A DNA stretch of 64,000 nt from contig CM054138.1 in NCBI GenBank assembly GCA_028751875.1, positions 36,410,773 to 36,474,772 of the forward strand, given 5' to 3'. Position numbers and translations under genes: made by a program. Below the pieces are notes generated by a model that saw nothing but the letters and a program-made list of their open reading frames with translations, was not told the DNA's origin and did no database searches. Positions 54,537-64,000 of the stretch are shown in pieces. Origin of the DNA: Rapana venosa. Lineage: Eukaryota > Mollusca > Gastropoda > Neogastropoda > Muricidae. Numbering within the stretch: the stretch's first letter is position 1; the number at the start of each line of letters is the position of its first letter.

Positions 54537-56521
54537 TTGCTGTGGCATAAATTGAGGGACATCACAATCAATGGAGCTTTCAACTAATTTGGTTATCCTG
54601 GTGCTTTCGGCTTCAGTGACTATTGCCACAGGGTCTCTTGATGATCTCACAAAGCGCACTACTCATGGTGATGTCAGAGGACAAGTTACAACTGTCTTAG
54701 ACAAGCAAGTGGCTGTATACTGGGGAATCCCTTATGCTAAAATCCCTGCTCGATTTCAGCGGCCTGAAAGAGCAGACAGATGGGAGGGAGTGTTTGAGGC
54801 TACCACTCCTCCTCCCTCCTGTCCGGAAGTCCCCTACATCATGGAGATCCCTGTGTTGCCTCCAGTCTCAACTGCTTTCCATGAAAACTGCCTCTTCCTG
54901 AACCTGTGGGTTCCTATGGATTGTAGAGACAAGGCTGAGAAAGATGGGCTTGCTGTCATGGTCTGGATCCATAGTGGAGCATTTCAGTTTGGGTCAACCA
55001 CTGTGTCTACCTACAATGGACAAGTGCTAGCTTCTACGCAGTGTGTCATTGTGGCCTCCATGAACTATCGCCTGGGAGTCTCAGGATTTTTGTCCCTGGG
55101 CACAGCTTCAGCTCCAGGAAACATGGGGCTGCTGGACCAGGTCATGGCCCTTCAGTGGATCCATGACAATGCAGGCAGCTTTGGTGGTTCTCCTGATCGT
55201 ATCACTCTGTTTGGTGAGAGTGCTGGTGGTCTGAGTGTGGGAATACACATGGTTTCTCCACTGTCTCAAGGTCTGTTCTCCAGAGCTATTATTCAGAGTG
55301 GTCCCACAACAGCGCCTTTTGGGAAGACGACAGTCTCTCAGAATGCTGCCTCGGCACGAACACTGGCAGAAATTATGGGATGTCCAACAGACAGTGATGA
55401 TGACATGATCAGGTGTTTGTCAGATGCAGACATTGAAGAGATGGGACGAGTAGTTTCTGACTTGACACGCTTCCAGTTCCCTGCCTTTGGTATTGTTGTT
55501 GATGGCCACTTGCTGCACCATCCTCTGTCAGAGCCTTTCATTTCCAGGAGCTCAAAAGGTGGATGTCATGATAGGAACCACAAGAGATGATGGCTCATTT
55601 CCACTTTATGTTATGCTGGAAACTGGAGGCACAATTCTGAACAAAACTTCTCAACCCGTTGTGGACCAAACCACTTTTCACAAAATCATGAAGAATGTTG
55701 GACTCCCGCTATTACATGATACATCTACACATGGTAAACTGCTTGTCAACTTATTGGAGTACATCTACCTCAATTTTTATTTGCCTGACAAAAGAGAAAA
55801 CTATTTATCTGCACTGAAGAAGATGCTGGGTGATTTGAATTTCTTTTGTCCCTTGTACACTACGGTGGCTTCTTTACTGAATACCAATGATGTGTACATG
55901 TATTTGTTTGAGCATCATTCTTCTGCCAGCCCTTTCCCAGAGTGGATGGGGGTGGTGCATGCCTCTGAGATAGACTTTGTCTTTGGCCGGCCACTGGACC
56001 AGAGTCACCTGTTCACCACGGAGGAGAGACATCTTAGCAGGCTCATGATGAACAGCTGGGCCACTTTTGCTAAGTTCGGGTGAGTGATCTTTTGAGCACA
56101 GTTATGAACATATCATCATTATTATCATCATCATTATCATCAATATTCTTATTAATACTATAATAGCTATTTTTTAAAAAAGTAATAAAAGAAAGAATGT
56201 GTCCATCAGAGTATACCTCCTGTCTAATGTGGGATACTATAATCAGCAAGATGTGTATCAGTTATAAGGAAAATATATATTTTTTTGTGATATTTGCAGA
56301 AATGTACCTGTTATGTTCCATCTCTTTGTTTCAGAAACCCAAACTCTGATGATTTTTCCACACAGTGGTCTCCCCTTAACAATATATCCTATCCTTACGC
56401 AGTGTTCAGTTCCTCCAGTGACATCAGGGAAGAACATGGACATCGCTACAAAGAGTGTGTGTTTTGGAATGAGGTCTACACAGTCCTGGTCTCTGAGCTG
56501 ACTGCCTCATCTGAGAAGCAG
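54537..56521 (+). CDS. Carboxylesterase/cholinesterase-family enzyme (two exons seen; one frameshift)
   Basis: An ATG at 54571 follows a TTTTTGTTTCAG acceptor (ends 54536). Residues 1-20 are a hydrophobic signal peptide. Seen next: VYWGIPYAKIPARFQRP, ENCLFLNLWVP (conserved Cys), HSGAFQFGS (oxyanion loop), NYRLGVSGFLS, and FGESAGG with nucleophile Ser217. After a one-base frameshift near 55545-55560 come IGTTRDDGSF (acid region; Asp where the family usually has Glu) and VHASEIDFVFG (catalytic His). A GG|GTGAGT donor ends exon one at 56079. Exon two, 56335-56521, ends AAGCAG|GTGAGT in phase 0 and adds C-terminal KECVFWNEVY. About 565 residues are visible, near family length; a short last exon was not found. 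The left copy (GGCCAAGAAG near 15638) suggests an extra T in AGCTCAAAAG. The predicted role is hydrolysis of esters, secreted or in the secretory pathway; the substrate is unknown. Confidence 0.88.
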
Positions 56522-56744
56522 GTGAGTTCTTTCTTTGTTACTGCCGTCTTGCTTTTTCCGTACACACATTGACACAGAGATGCACACATACATACGTATG
56601 TATACATCCACAAACATGGTTACTTGCACACACATGTGTGCATGGATGAACAAAGTCAAGCATGTACATATGCATGCATTGCAAGAACACATGCACACAA
56701 ACACACATGTGCACACACACATATACACACACAGATCAGGGCAC
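56522..56744. other. Intron-like CA-rich sequence after esterase exon 2
   Basis: ACATACATACGT- and CACACACAT-type simple sequence with no coding signal. It begins at a consensus GTGAGT donor. Confidence 0.5.
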
Positions 56745-57590
56745 AGAAACATGTATCAGTTGCTGCTTGATATACTTACAAGTGTAAAAACAAAGTCTAG
56801 ATGAAAGAAAACACATGTTTGAATGCATATCACCTGTCTCCATCACCACTGTCTTTGGTAGGAGCTCCATGTAGTGCCTCCAGGGTTTGCATTCTTTCTC
56901 CATCTTTGCTGAGTTCTGCAATCTCCTGTAGCCCTCCCAGACCACTGATGTCAGTGATGTTGGCAGTGTAGGATGATGGAGGTCTGCGTCTTCTCCTTCT
57001 GCCCTCAACCTTACCTTGGAGAACTGTCTTTATCAGACTTGTCTGTGTGTTTCTGTTTTCATGACCAACATATCTCAGTCTACACTAGTCAGTTTCAGCT
57101 AACATTGGGCATTGCACTGAGAATTCATTAAGAATGCTTTTATTTGTTCTTCAATCTGTCTCTGACCATTTGACTCTTAGAAGTCACCTGTAGAACCACA
57201 TTTCAGCTGTGTTTATTTTGTCCTTGTCTGGTTTTTATAGTGTCCAGGTGTCTGATCCATACAGCAATACAGGCCAGATTAGTGTTTTGACAGACCTAAT
57301 TTTGAGATATTTAGGTATGCCTTTGTCTTTCCAAATGTTATTTAACTAAATCATCTTTTGCTTGGACATGCCTATTCTGACCATGATGTATTGATTTATA
57401 GGAGCCATTATTCTCTGCTACAGAGCTAAATATTTGTTGTTTTGAACTTATTCCAAATCTGTTTCACTGATTTTGATATTCTAAGGGGTGTCTTTACCAT
57501 TAATGGGCATCACTTATGAATTTTTGGCATTTAAATTTAGGCCAGCTGTGTTGTCCTCTTGATTGACTGTGTAGAGAATTCTGAAAACAA
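56745..57590 (-). pseudogene. RTE-like LINE 3' end, antisense in esterase intron (right copy)
   Basis: The minus strand gives VLQGKVEGRRRRRPPSSYTA and NITDISGLGGLQEIAELSKD (about 56870-57030). Upstream, in degraded form, come RYVGHENRNTQTS and LLYGSDTW. Multiple stops. It is nearly identical to 16800-17560, which confirms the two haplotypes share this insertion. Confidence 0.7.
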
Positions 57591-57594
57591 ACAT

Positions 57595-57790
57595 ATCTTC
57601 TTCTTCAAGTGTCCGGTCTGGTCCTGCAGACGATCGACGATCATGGCTCTCCATTCTTCCCTGTTCTCGGTCCCTCTCATGAGCTCATTGTTGGTGCCCT
57701 CTTTATTCGTTGCGAATTTGTTTAAGCTGTCTGTGAATTTTGTGCGTTGTCTTCCTCTTCCTCTTCCAAATATATAACACGTATAAAAGG
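57595..57790 (-). pseudogene. LINE C-terminal fragment with GAAGAAG tail (right copy)
   Basis: The minus strand encodes GRGRGRQRTKFTDSLNKFAT, NKEGTNNELMRGTENREEWR and AMIVDRLQDQTGHLKKK, then ends in CTTGAAGAAGAAG at about 57598-57610. It is only about 170 bp long, so strongly 5' truncated. Confidence 0.7.
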
Positions 57791-59215
57791 ACACAAACAT
57801 GTACACACTTTCCAGACCAAGTAATTGACTATATTTTTTACTGCATGCTATGAATCTTTATCTTTTATGGGTATGAACAGCAGATATCAAAGAGAAAAAA
57901 GAAAAATGAGATATCAACAGTAACAAAGAGAACGGTTGAGACAGACCGACCGAGAAAGAGAGAGAGACTGAGAGTAATTTATTGCCATGGTCAGTACAGT
58001 CCTATTGGCAAGGAGCACCAAATAAACTCTTATATTCAATTTCCAGAAATTTCTGTATGTATGCATGAATTGACTGTTAGCCTTAGATTGTCTACTGGGT
58101 ACCATACACTTTATGTTACTGTTATTGTCAACACACTTTGGAACAGTCACATCCATGCTGTGTCAGTACCACACACTACCATGTCATGTTTCTTCATTAA
58201 ACAATGTAGATCTACTGTCGCTGTCTGAAGGTCTCTTTGACTAACTGTCAAGTCAATGTTCTTTTCACCAGTTTGGGGTCACTTGAAAACAGAGATAGAG
58301 AGGGAGTCCAAGGGGGTAAAGGAAAAAGTGTCAGCACTAACAGCGTGTTCCTTCTCTTGTGGCTCAGAAGCATATGAAGGGGATAAGATGTTTGCCTTCT
58401 CTTTGCCTTGTTGGTTATCTCAGCACAGAGTGCCTCCATTCTTCTCACATCTCGTCTATTCTGTGCCGAGGACTTACTCAGTTGTCTTCAGAAGTGTTCG
58501 CCATCAGTCTCAAAATGACATTTGTTTACCTCCATTTTAGATGATGAAATTGTGTTGTCCTGTAGCACAGCATTGAGCATACGTTCCAAAGTCATGGGTA
58601 ATCCATCTACAGGCATTCTAAATACTTCTACACTTGAAAAACTCTAATATTGTTCACTGCTTGTGAGTTACACATCTTGCTGGCAAGAAAGGGAAGCTAT
58701 GAGAGAGAGAAAGGGAAGCTATGAGAAAGAGAGAGAAAGGGAAGCTACGAGAGAGAGAAAGGGAAGCTACGAAAGAGAGGCAGACAGACAGACAGATGAA
58801 GCCTATTGACCTTGTTTCAGAAACATGATGAGCTGTGATAACTACTTTGAAGTTGAATTGACCATCAAAACAACACAGTGCTGTGCTCTTCACTTACCAA
58901 CTAATCAGTAGTTGCTACTCTTCTGGTTCTCAGGCACAAGAGCAAGCGTGAGTATGTGCATGCGCCACGTGTGTGTGTGTGTGTGTGTGTGCACGTGGGT
59001 GTGTGTGTGTGAAACCGTTTGTGTAAATAAGAGACTATAATCAGGCATATTGAAGAAAAAGAAAAATACAGAAAAAGAAACAGATTTATTATTATAATCA
59101 GTGTTACATTAAAAGAAAATCAGCATCTCCTTGCATTAAAAAATAAGATTTTTTAAAACTCTTCATTTGACGTGAAAATATCTTCAAGTATGATCAGGAT
59201 TTGCTGAAGTCAGTC
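57791..59215. other. Non-coding stretch, nothing recognised (right copy)
   Basis: GA-rich patches (57953-57970, 58690-58780) and a TG run (58973-59010). An open frame at 58256-58540 follows a TTCTTTTCACCAG acceptor-like site, but its product shows no esterase-like or other known motif. I do not call it an exon. Confidence 0.4.
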
Positions 59216-59875
59216 TTTTCTGTCACTGTCAGTCAGTGTTTTCTGTTACATTTTAATGTTAGTCTTTTCAGTTACATTTCAATGTTAGTTTTTTCTGTTA
59301 CATTTTAATGTTAGTCTTTTCTGTTACTTTTTAATGTTAGTCTTTTCTGTTACATTTCAATGTTAGTCTTTTCTGTTACATTTCAATGTTAGTCTTTTCT
59401 GTTACATTTCAGTGTTAGTCTTTTCTGTTACATTTTAATATTATTCTTTTCTGTAACATTTTAATGTTAGTCTTTTCTGTTACATTTTAATGTTAGTCTT
59501 TTCTGTTACATTTCAGTGTTAGTCTTTTCTGTTACATTTCAATGTTAGTCTTTTCGGTTACATTTTAAGGTATCTTTTCGTTACGTAGTCTTTTCTGTAC
59601 ATTAAGGTTATCTTTCGTTACGTTAGTCTTTTCTGTTACATTTTAAGTTAGTCTTTTCGGTTACATTTTTTAATTAGTTAGTCTTTTCGGTTACATTTTA
59701 ATGTTAGTCTTTTCTGTTACATTTCAATGTTAGTCTTTTCTGTTACATTTCAGTGTTAGTCTTTTCTGTTACATTTTAATGTTAGTCAGTCTTTTCGGTT
59801 ACATTTTAATGTTAGTGTTTTCGGTTACATTTTAATGTTAGTCTTTTCTGTTACATTTCAATGTTAGTCTTCTAT
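59216..59875. repeat. 26-bp minisatellite (right copy)
   Basis: The same unit as 19196-19830 and a similar copy number. A patch at 59570-59660 has lost single bases (GTTACGTAGTC, TCTTTCGTTACG), consistent with consensus error in a hard repeat. An inverted unit (TGTAACAGAAAAGACTAACA) follows at about 59961. Confidence 0.95.
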
Positions 59876-60004
59876 AGCCCAGTAGTGGGTGATACAGAGA
59901 GAAGGGTTAGTAGATGGTTGGTTTCCCTATAGCGGGTTACCTGTAGAGAAAAGGTTAATATGTAACAGAAAAGACTAACACTAAAATGTGACAGAAAAGA
60001 AAAA

Positions 60005-60255
60005 GGTGCTGATATTTATTCCCACTGTTAACCTTGACAGGCGCTGACATTTATTCCCACTGTTAACCTTGACAGGCGCCAACATTTATTCCCATTGTTA
60101 ACCTTGATAGGTGCTGACATTTATTCCCACTGTTAACCTTGACAGGCGCCAACATTTATTCCCACTGTTAACCTTGATAGGCGCTAACATTTATTCCCAC
60201 TGTTAACCTTGACAGGCGCCAACATTTATTCCCACTGTTAACCATGAAGGCACTG
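60005..60255. repeat. 35-bp minisatellite (right copy)
   Basis: About seven units with GACAGGCGCTGAC and GACAGGCGCCAAC variants, allelic to 19945-20195 with a few unit-level differences. The array ends at AACCATGAAGGCACTGAG. This is the last shared block before the left copy's gap. Confidence 0.95.
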
Positions 60256-60285
60256 AGCATTGAATTCCAAGTTACCTTACAGATG

Positions 60286-60564
60286 AAGATGTTATTAGCC
60301 ATGTTAAACCAACCATTCGTACATTTCAATTTCATGTTCCTGTGAATCATGGTCGACATCTTGTGGTCCTGTTACTTTAAGGGGACTTATGACATATCCC
60401 AGTTAACTCAAGTGCAGACTGTCAGTGCTTGATTCCCTTTGTGTATATCATCATGCAGAAGATCTAATATGCCCTGTCATATGGTAAAACATTGCATACA
60501 CAAATTCTCACCATGGTACACTCTGTGAATCTACCTAACCAGTTAACAAGAGTAAAGTGTAGCC
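60286..60564. other. Unique non-coding sequence right of the duplication
   Basis: There is no partner in the window. A block near 60492 (CATACACAAATTCTCACCAT) resembles the short dispersed box seen at 28296 and 61960. Confidence 0.35.
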
Positions 60565-60845
60565 TGATAACCTATAATGTCGTAGGGAACAAGGTGTCAG
60601 AAGACCTCACTTCTCTAGGGGCCGATAAACAGGCAACACAATCTCCTTGTCACCTCCTGCTTTACCTTTTCCTTACCCTAATGCTAGGGGCAAGGTGGAC
60701 CTCATTCTTACCAGCTGTGGGGCACACATGTTACTGGTTACCATCGTGACCTAAACAGTCACCCATTACAGTGGGTAACCTGCTCTGATGCAAGTGCTTA
60801 AACTCGCATCGGGGTAAAGCGAGTGCCTAGGGATGGGGAAAAAAC
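60565..60845 (-). mobile_element. SINE-D-like element, antisense
   Basis: Blocks shared with 36505-36790 in the same order include AACCTATAATGTCGTAGGGA (compare CCTATGTGGTTTTAGGGA), TCTAGGGGCC and TCACCTCCTGCTTTACCTTT. The tRNA-like head, at the right end in minus sense, is poorly preserved. Confidence 0.55.
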
Positions 60846-61615
60846 CCATCATACAGATGTGTGATGTCATCTGATATTGCATGTAAAAGTTATTTTGTGA
60901 GATAAATGTTGCATGTATTTGTATACCTCTTTATGTCATGGCATTTTTCTGTGTGAAATTCAGGCTGCTCTCCCTGGGGAGAGCGCATCGACACATGAAC
61001 AGCGTTGCCTATTTTTTTTAAATTGCTGTTTGCATGTGTATTTGTTTCCCTGTCAGAGTGGCTTTTATCTACATAATTTTGCTAGGGACAGCTCTCTTGT
61101 TGCCATATATTATTTTACGAACAGCACACTGAATGTGTGTTGCACACAGGACCTCAGTTTATCGTCTCATTCAAAAGACTGTATGTGTGTGTGTGTGTGT
61201 GTGCATGCCTGCAATAGAGTGTGTATGAGAGAGAGACTGTGTAAGTGTGTGTGAGCTTTTGATGATTTTTTAAAATTTATGGGCTATTCATACATATAAT
61301 GGTTCATTTCTATTGACGAGATTATTTTTTCTGTGAGAAATTAGAGGAGTAGTTATGTGAATGTTTTCTGTAATTTTGTTATGGATCACTGGTAGTGGTT
61401 TTTAAAATTTTGATTTTGATTTCATGCTCCAGTTAACTTGAATACAAGAAATACTGATTTGTTTACACTTAGGAAATAAAATCTGGAACAAAACAGTTTG
61501 TACATGTTTTTTCTTTACATTTGAGATGGGAAATATTTGTTTGTCTTTTGCTTCCAAACTATCAGATTTTAACACAGTTTCTTATTTTTTGATATCTTGT
61601 TTTAGACTATAGAAA
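60846..61615. other. Non-coding sequence
   Basis: It holds a TG run at 61187-61202 and a small SINE-B-like scrap near 61145-61180 (GGACCTCAGTTTATCGTCTC). No gene is recognised. Confidence 0.4.
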
Positions 61616-62012
61616 AGGGGGTGAGATAGCCTTGTTGTGAGAGTGTTGCACTGTGATGTGATGGTCCAGGATTGAGTGCCTGTTTTAGGGAATTTTACAC
61701 TGGAGTTAACATTAAGTACAGACTCCCATTTTCCTCAAAGGTCCTTCAGGTGAGACTATAAACTGAGGTCTCATGTGTGAATGCAGGAAGAACATCTTGT
61801 GCACACATTAAAAACGGTCCCACCTTTCATGCCGATATGAACGAATGACAATTAAAAAAAACACCACCCCAAAACACACGCACAGTGGAGTCGTATTTAG
61901 ACCCCATCCCCAATGTCAACATGCGGCTACCTTGATGGGTAAAACCAGTCCAGTCACACATGCAAAATCTCACCTTTGATGAACCTTGGAGCTCTAGCCA
62001 AGGAATAAAAGA
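61616..62012 (+). mobile_element. SINE-B head and body joined to a different 3' end
   Basis: 61616-61860 is SINE-B (GATAGCCTTGTTGTGAGAGT head; AGGTGAGACTATAAACTGAG body). It does not reach the usual ATCGATATAAAAG end. Instead it continues through an A-rich link into AATGTCAACATGCGGCTACC and ATGCAAAATCTCACCTTTGA, shared with 28290-28350 and about 38725-38755, and ends AAGGAATAAAAGAAAAC. Confidence 0.6.
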
Positions 62013-62233
62013 AAACAACCCCAAAATCATAAACCCTAAAGAAAAGAAATTTATTATATATTCACTACATCTGAAAGCTGGAGGAGCACTGGGACATTAC
62101 AGACCATGGTAAAGTAAGCACATCTATAACACACATATGCCGGAATATTATGAAAAGAAAAAGTGTTCAGTACATATAAAGAAAGAACTATCACTAGTAT
62201 CAGTGGGCAAGATAACCCCACAAATCAGTTGGA

Positions 62234-62450
62234 GGTCTTTTATTTTGAGGATAATGGAATAAGCACTCGTGTGTTTTTTTACATCCTGTCCCCGTGTGCA
62301 TGCAGTTTTGCAAATTTTGTCATCTGTTCCCACTGGCACACAATGGCCTACTCTTCAAAAAAGGCAGAACAGGTTTTAACGTGTGCGCAAGATGTTCTGA
62401 GTGCGTTCACACATGGGACCTCAGTTTATAGTCTCATACGAAGGACAAAT
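62234..62450 (-). mobile_element. SINE-B 3' half, antisense
   Basis: In plus sense it has TTGAGGATAATGGAATAAGC, CACAATGGCCTACTCTTC and GCGCAAGATGTTCTGAGTGC, then a truncated end at CTCATACGAAGGAC. The tRNA head is missing. Confidence 0.8.
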
Positions 62451-63215
62451 ATAGAAGAAAGAAAATAGGCTCACAGAGAAGGCTAGGACACACAGTTAAG
62501 CTTCATCCACTTTTGAGGTGCATGTTGCTCAAATTACTTCACCAAACACTGCAAGTGTTCATATCCCTCAGGCCTGGCTGATCATCTTTTCATCATCCTC
62601 CATATATATATATATAATATATATATATATATATGATAGGAAGCATAGAGTACAGCCCTGTCAGGTCGTCTCAAAGTTGATTCACTTCTGTAGCATCCTC
62701 TTTACAGCAACCCCATCAACTTCATTCATAATGCAATAAAAGATAACGATCTCTGATCCCATGGCCCAAATGGATGTTCTCTCATGGTGACTTCAAATTT
62801 GAATTCTTGTCACTTCCGTGCTTGTGGTGAATTTGTGTCCAAGCCTTTAAGGGTCTGGGGAATCATGGGAGACGGTCATTGAAGGGATGTTGTGATAACT
62901 GCTGCTCTGGGTAGGCATTTTATTCAGTCTGTCTCTGCAATAATTATTGTCATCAGTACAAGGTTTACTTGTAGGTGATGCCCTGTGTATGCTGGATCAG
63001 AAAAGGCTCCACAGAATGCTGCCAAAGTGACCTAGCACCAGTGCAGGGCCATTCTGGTTGGTGGTCTCATAGTGACCTAACATTGTTCAGCTCCCTGAGG
63101 ATATGACATATGTGGATATGGCTGGGTGGTGAGACCAGAATGAGGAAAGTGGTAACAGCAGGACAGGTATGTCACAGAAGATAAGGCAGCAAGGTAATCT
63201 GGATGATAAAATTTG
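62451..63215. other. Non-coding sequence with an (AT)n run
   Basis: TATATATA repeats at about 62602-62633. The remaining sequence is not recognised. Confidence 0.4.
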
Positions 63216-63540
63216 TTTCCCCATGGGGATGCTAGGGGCCTGTCAGTATAAATAGCAGCCCCACCTGGAAGAAATTCTGTGCTAGGAATTCCCTCTTTTC
63301 TATCCCTCTCTTCGTTTCTTTCTTGTTCCTTTTCTTCCTGTCATCTCATTCTTAACTATTTTCTGCCTTCTTAGTCTATTATCATGTCTTTTTTCCAGAA
63401 AGACTTAAAAGATAATTCTCTCCCATGCCAAAGTCAAATGCACTGGGCCTGCCTTGATGGGTGCTGAACAGCAATGCAGCCCATTTTCACTTATATGACA
63501 AACAACAACAGTTCCTGTCTGAGTGTTCGACAAAGAAGAA
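63216..63540 (+). mobile_element. SINE-A, right-end copy
   Basis: It starts TTCCCCATGGGGATGCTAGG and includes CTGTCAGTATAAATAGCAGC, the pyrimidine-rich middle and TTCGACAAAGAAGAA. The stem partner has one change (AGCAGCCCCA). The base composition of the 3' half is drifted (GCCTTGATGGGTGCTGAACA), so it looks older. No clear TSD. Confidence 0.85.
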
Positions 63541-64000
63541 GTGTGTATCTATGTGAGTTTGTAAGTGAAAAGTAATCATCATGACAAAGGACAAACATGT
63601 GAGAAATGTAAAACTTTACTTCAACAACCAGTAAACACAGATATGTAAACCATGCAAAATCTTTTTCATGCTCTTTTTCTAGCAGCATGAAAAATGTTTG
63701 CAGTTTCATAATTGTGGTTATAACAATCATACATGTGATAATACAGTGTGATTATGTCTTTGTGTGTATGCATTGTATGCATATGTGTGTGTGTGTGTGT
63801 GTGTGTGTACATATGCTGCTGTTTCTGTGCGCGTGTGTCAATATGTTTTGTATGTGGCAATTGCTCTAGGCATATGAATCAAACTTTTTAGTCAAAATAT
63901 GTAGGAGGACCTTAGAACTCCTTCTCCATTCTAATGCATAGTTTTCTTTTTCTCTCCCAAAAGACAGTCATCATTTCAAATGGTTAAAGGCCCTGCCACA
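63541..64000. other. Non-coding right end with (TG)n
   Basis: A (TG)n run lies at 63783-63808. No exon or repeat is recognised up to the window edge. Confidence 0.4.

Larger units (their letters stand above)
40104..60285. repeat. Right copy of the ~20-kb duplicated segment
   Basis: It aligns with 1-20243 over its length. 40104-45500 is full of single-base deletions; 45500-60285 is clean, apart from a noisy patch in the minisatellite near 59570-59660. It continues without a gap into 60286 onward, whereas the left copy stops at the N run. That is the pattern expected of two contigs from two haplotypes. Confidence 0.9.

Noticed and set aside
58256..58540. Third exon of the esterase
   Set aside because: It follows an acceptor-like site but encodes no esterase-like C-terminus, and the same region is equally open on the other strand.

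Overview
This window is a repeat-rich stretch of animal genome, most likely from a gastropod or other mollusc. The evidence is spliced exons with GT/AG borders, (TG)n/(CA)n microsatellites, several minisatellites, tRNA-derived SINEs and many broken non-LTR retrotransposons. The species guess is an inference from the style of the repeats. There are no bacterial operons, rRNAs or CRISPR arrays.

The layout is dominated by a duplication of about 20 kb. Bases 1-20243 reappear in the same order and orientation at about 40104-60285. The left copy ends exactly at a 500-N assembly gap (20244-20743). The copies differ by a few small changes where both are clean (16800-19200 against 56830-59200). Elsewhere one or both are scarred by base-level indels and homopolymer errors that hit coding and non-coding DNA alike. 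The simplest reading is two haplotypes placed side by side (a false duplication), not a real tandem duplication. Because position 1 already lies inside the left copy, its left boundary is not visible.

Each copy contains, in order: an RTE/L2-like LINE ('element L') interrupted by a short retroposon and by a 4-kb I-clade LINE with EN, RT, RNase H and CCHC domains; a Jockey-like LINE interrupted by an antisense CR1-like fragment and two RTE-like 3' ends; a cluster of tRNA-SINEs ('SINE-B'); a LINE ORF1/endonuclease fragment split by another short retroposon; the only host gene, a secreted carboxylesterase/cholinesterase-like enzyme; antisense LINE 3' ends; and a 26-bp minisatellite followed by a 35-bp minisatellite.

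The central part (20744-40103) holds a degenerate minisatellite, an apparently unique stretch (21.4-24.2 kb), 61-bp and 48-bp tandem arrays, antisense RTE/L2 remnants, a very low-quality stretch (27.4-34.3 kb) with its own local duplication, and a Jockey-like LINE split by three SINEs. The right end (60.3-64 kb) holds further SINEs.

The most distinctive repeat is 'SINE-A', a retroposon of about 330 bp found eight times. It has no visible tRNA head. It starts with a GGGGATGC/GCATCCCC hairpin, ends in (GAA)n and is flanked by target-site duplications of 9-13 bp. One copy carries about 400 bp of extra internal sequence. No host defence system or other gene cluster was seen.
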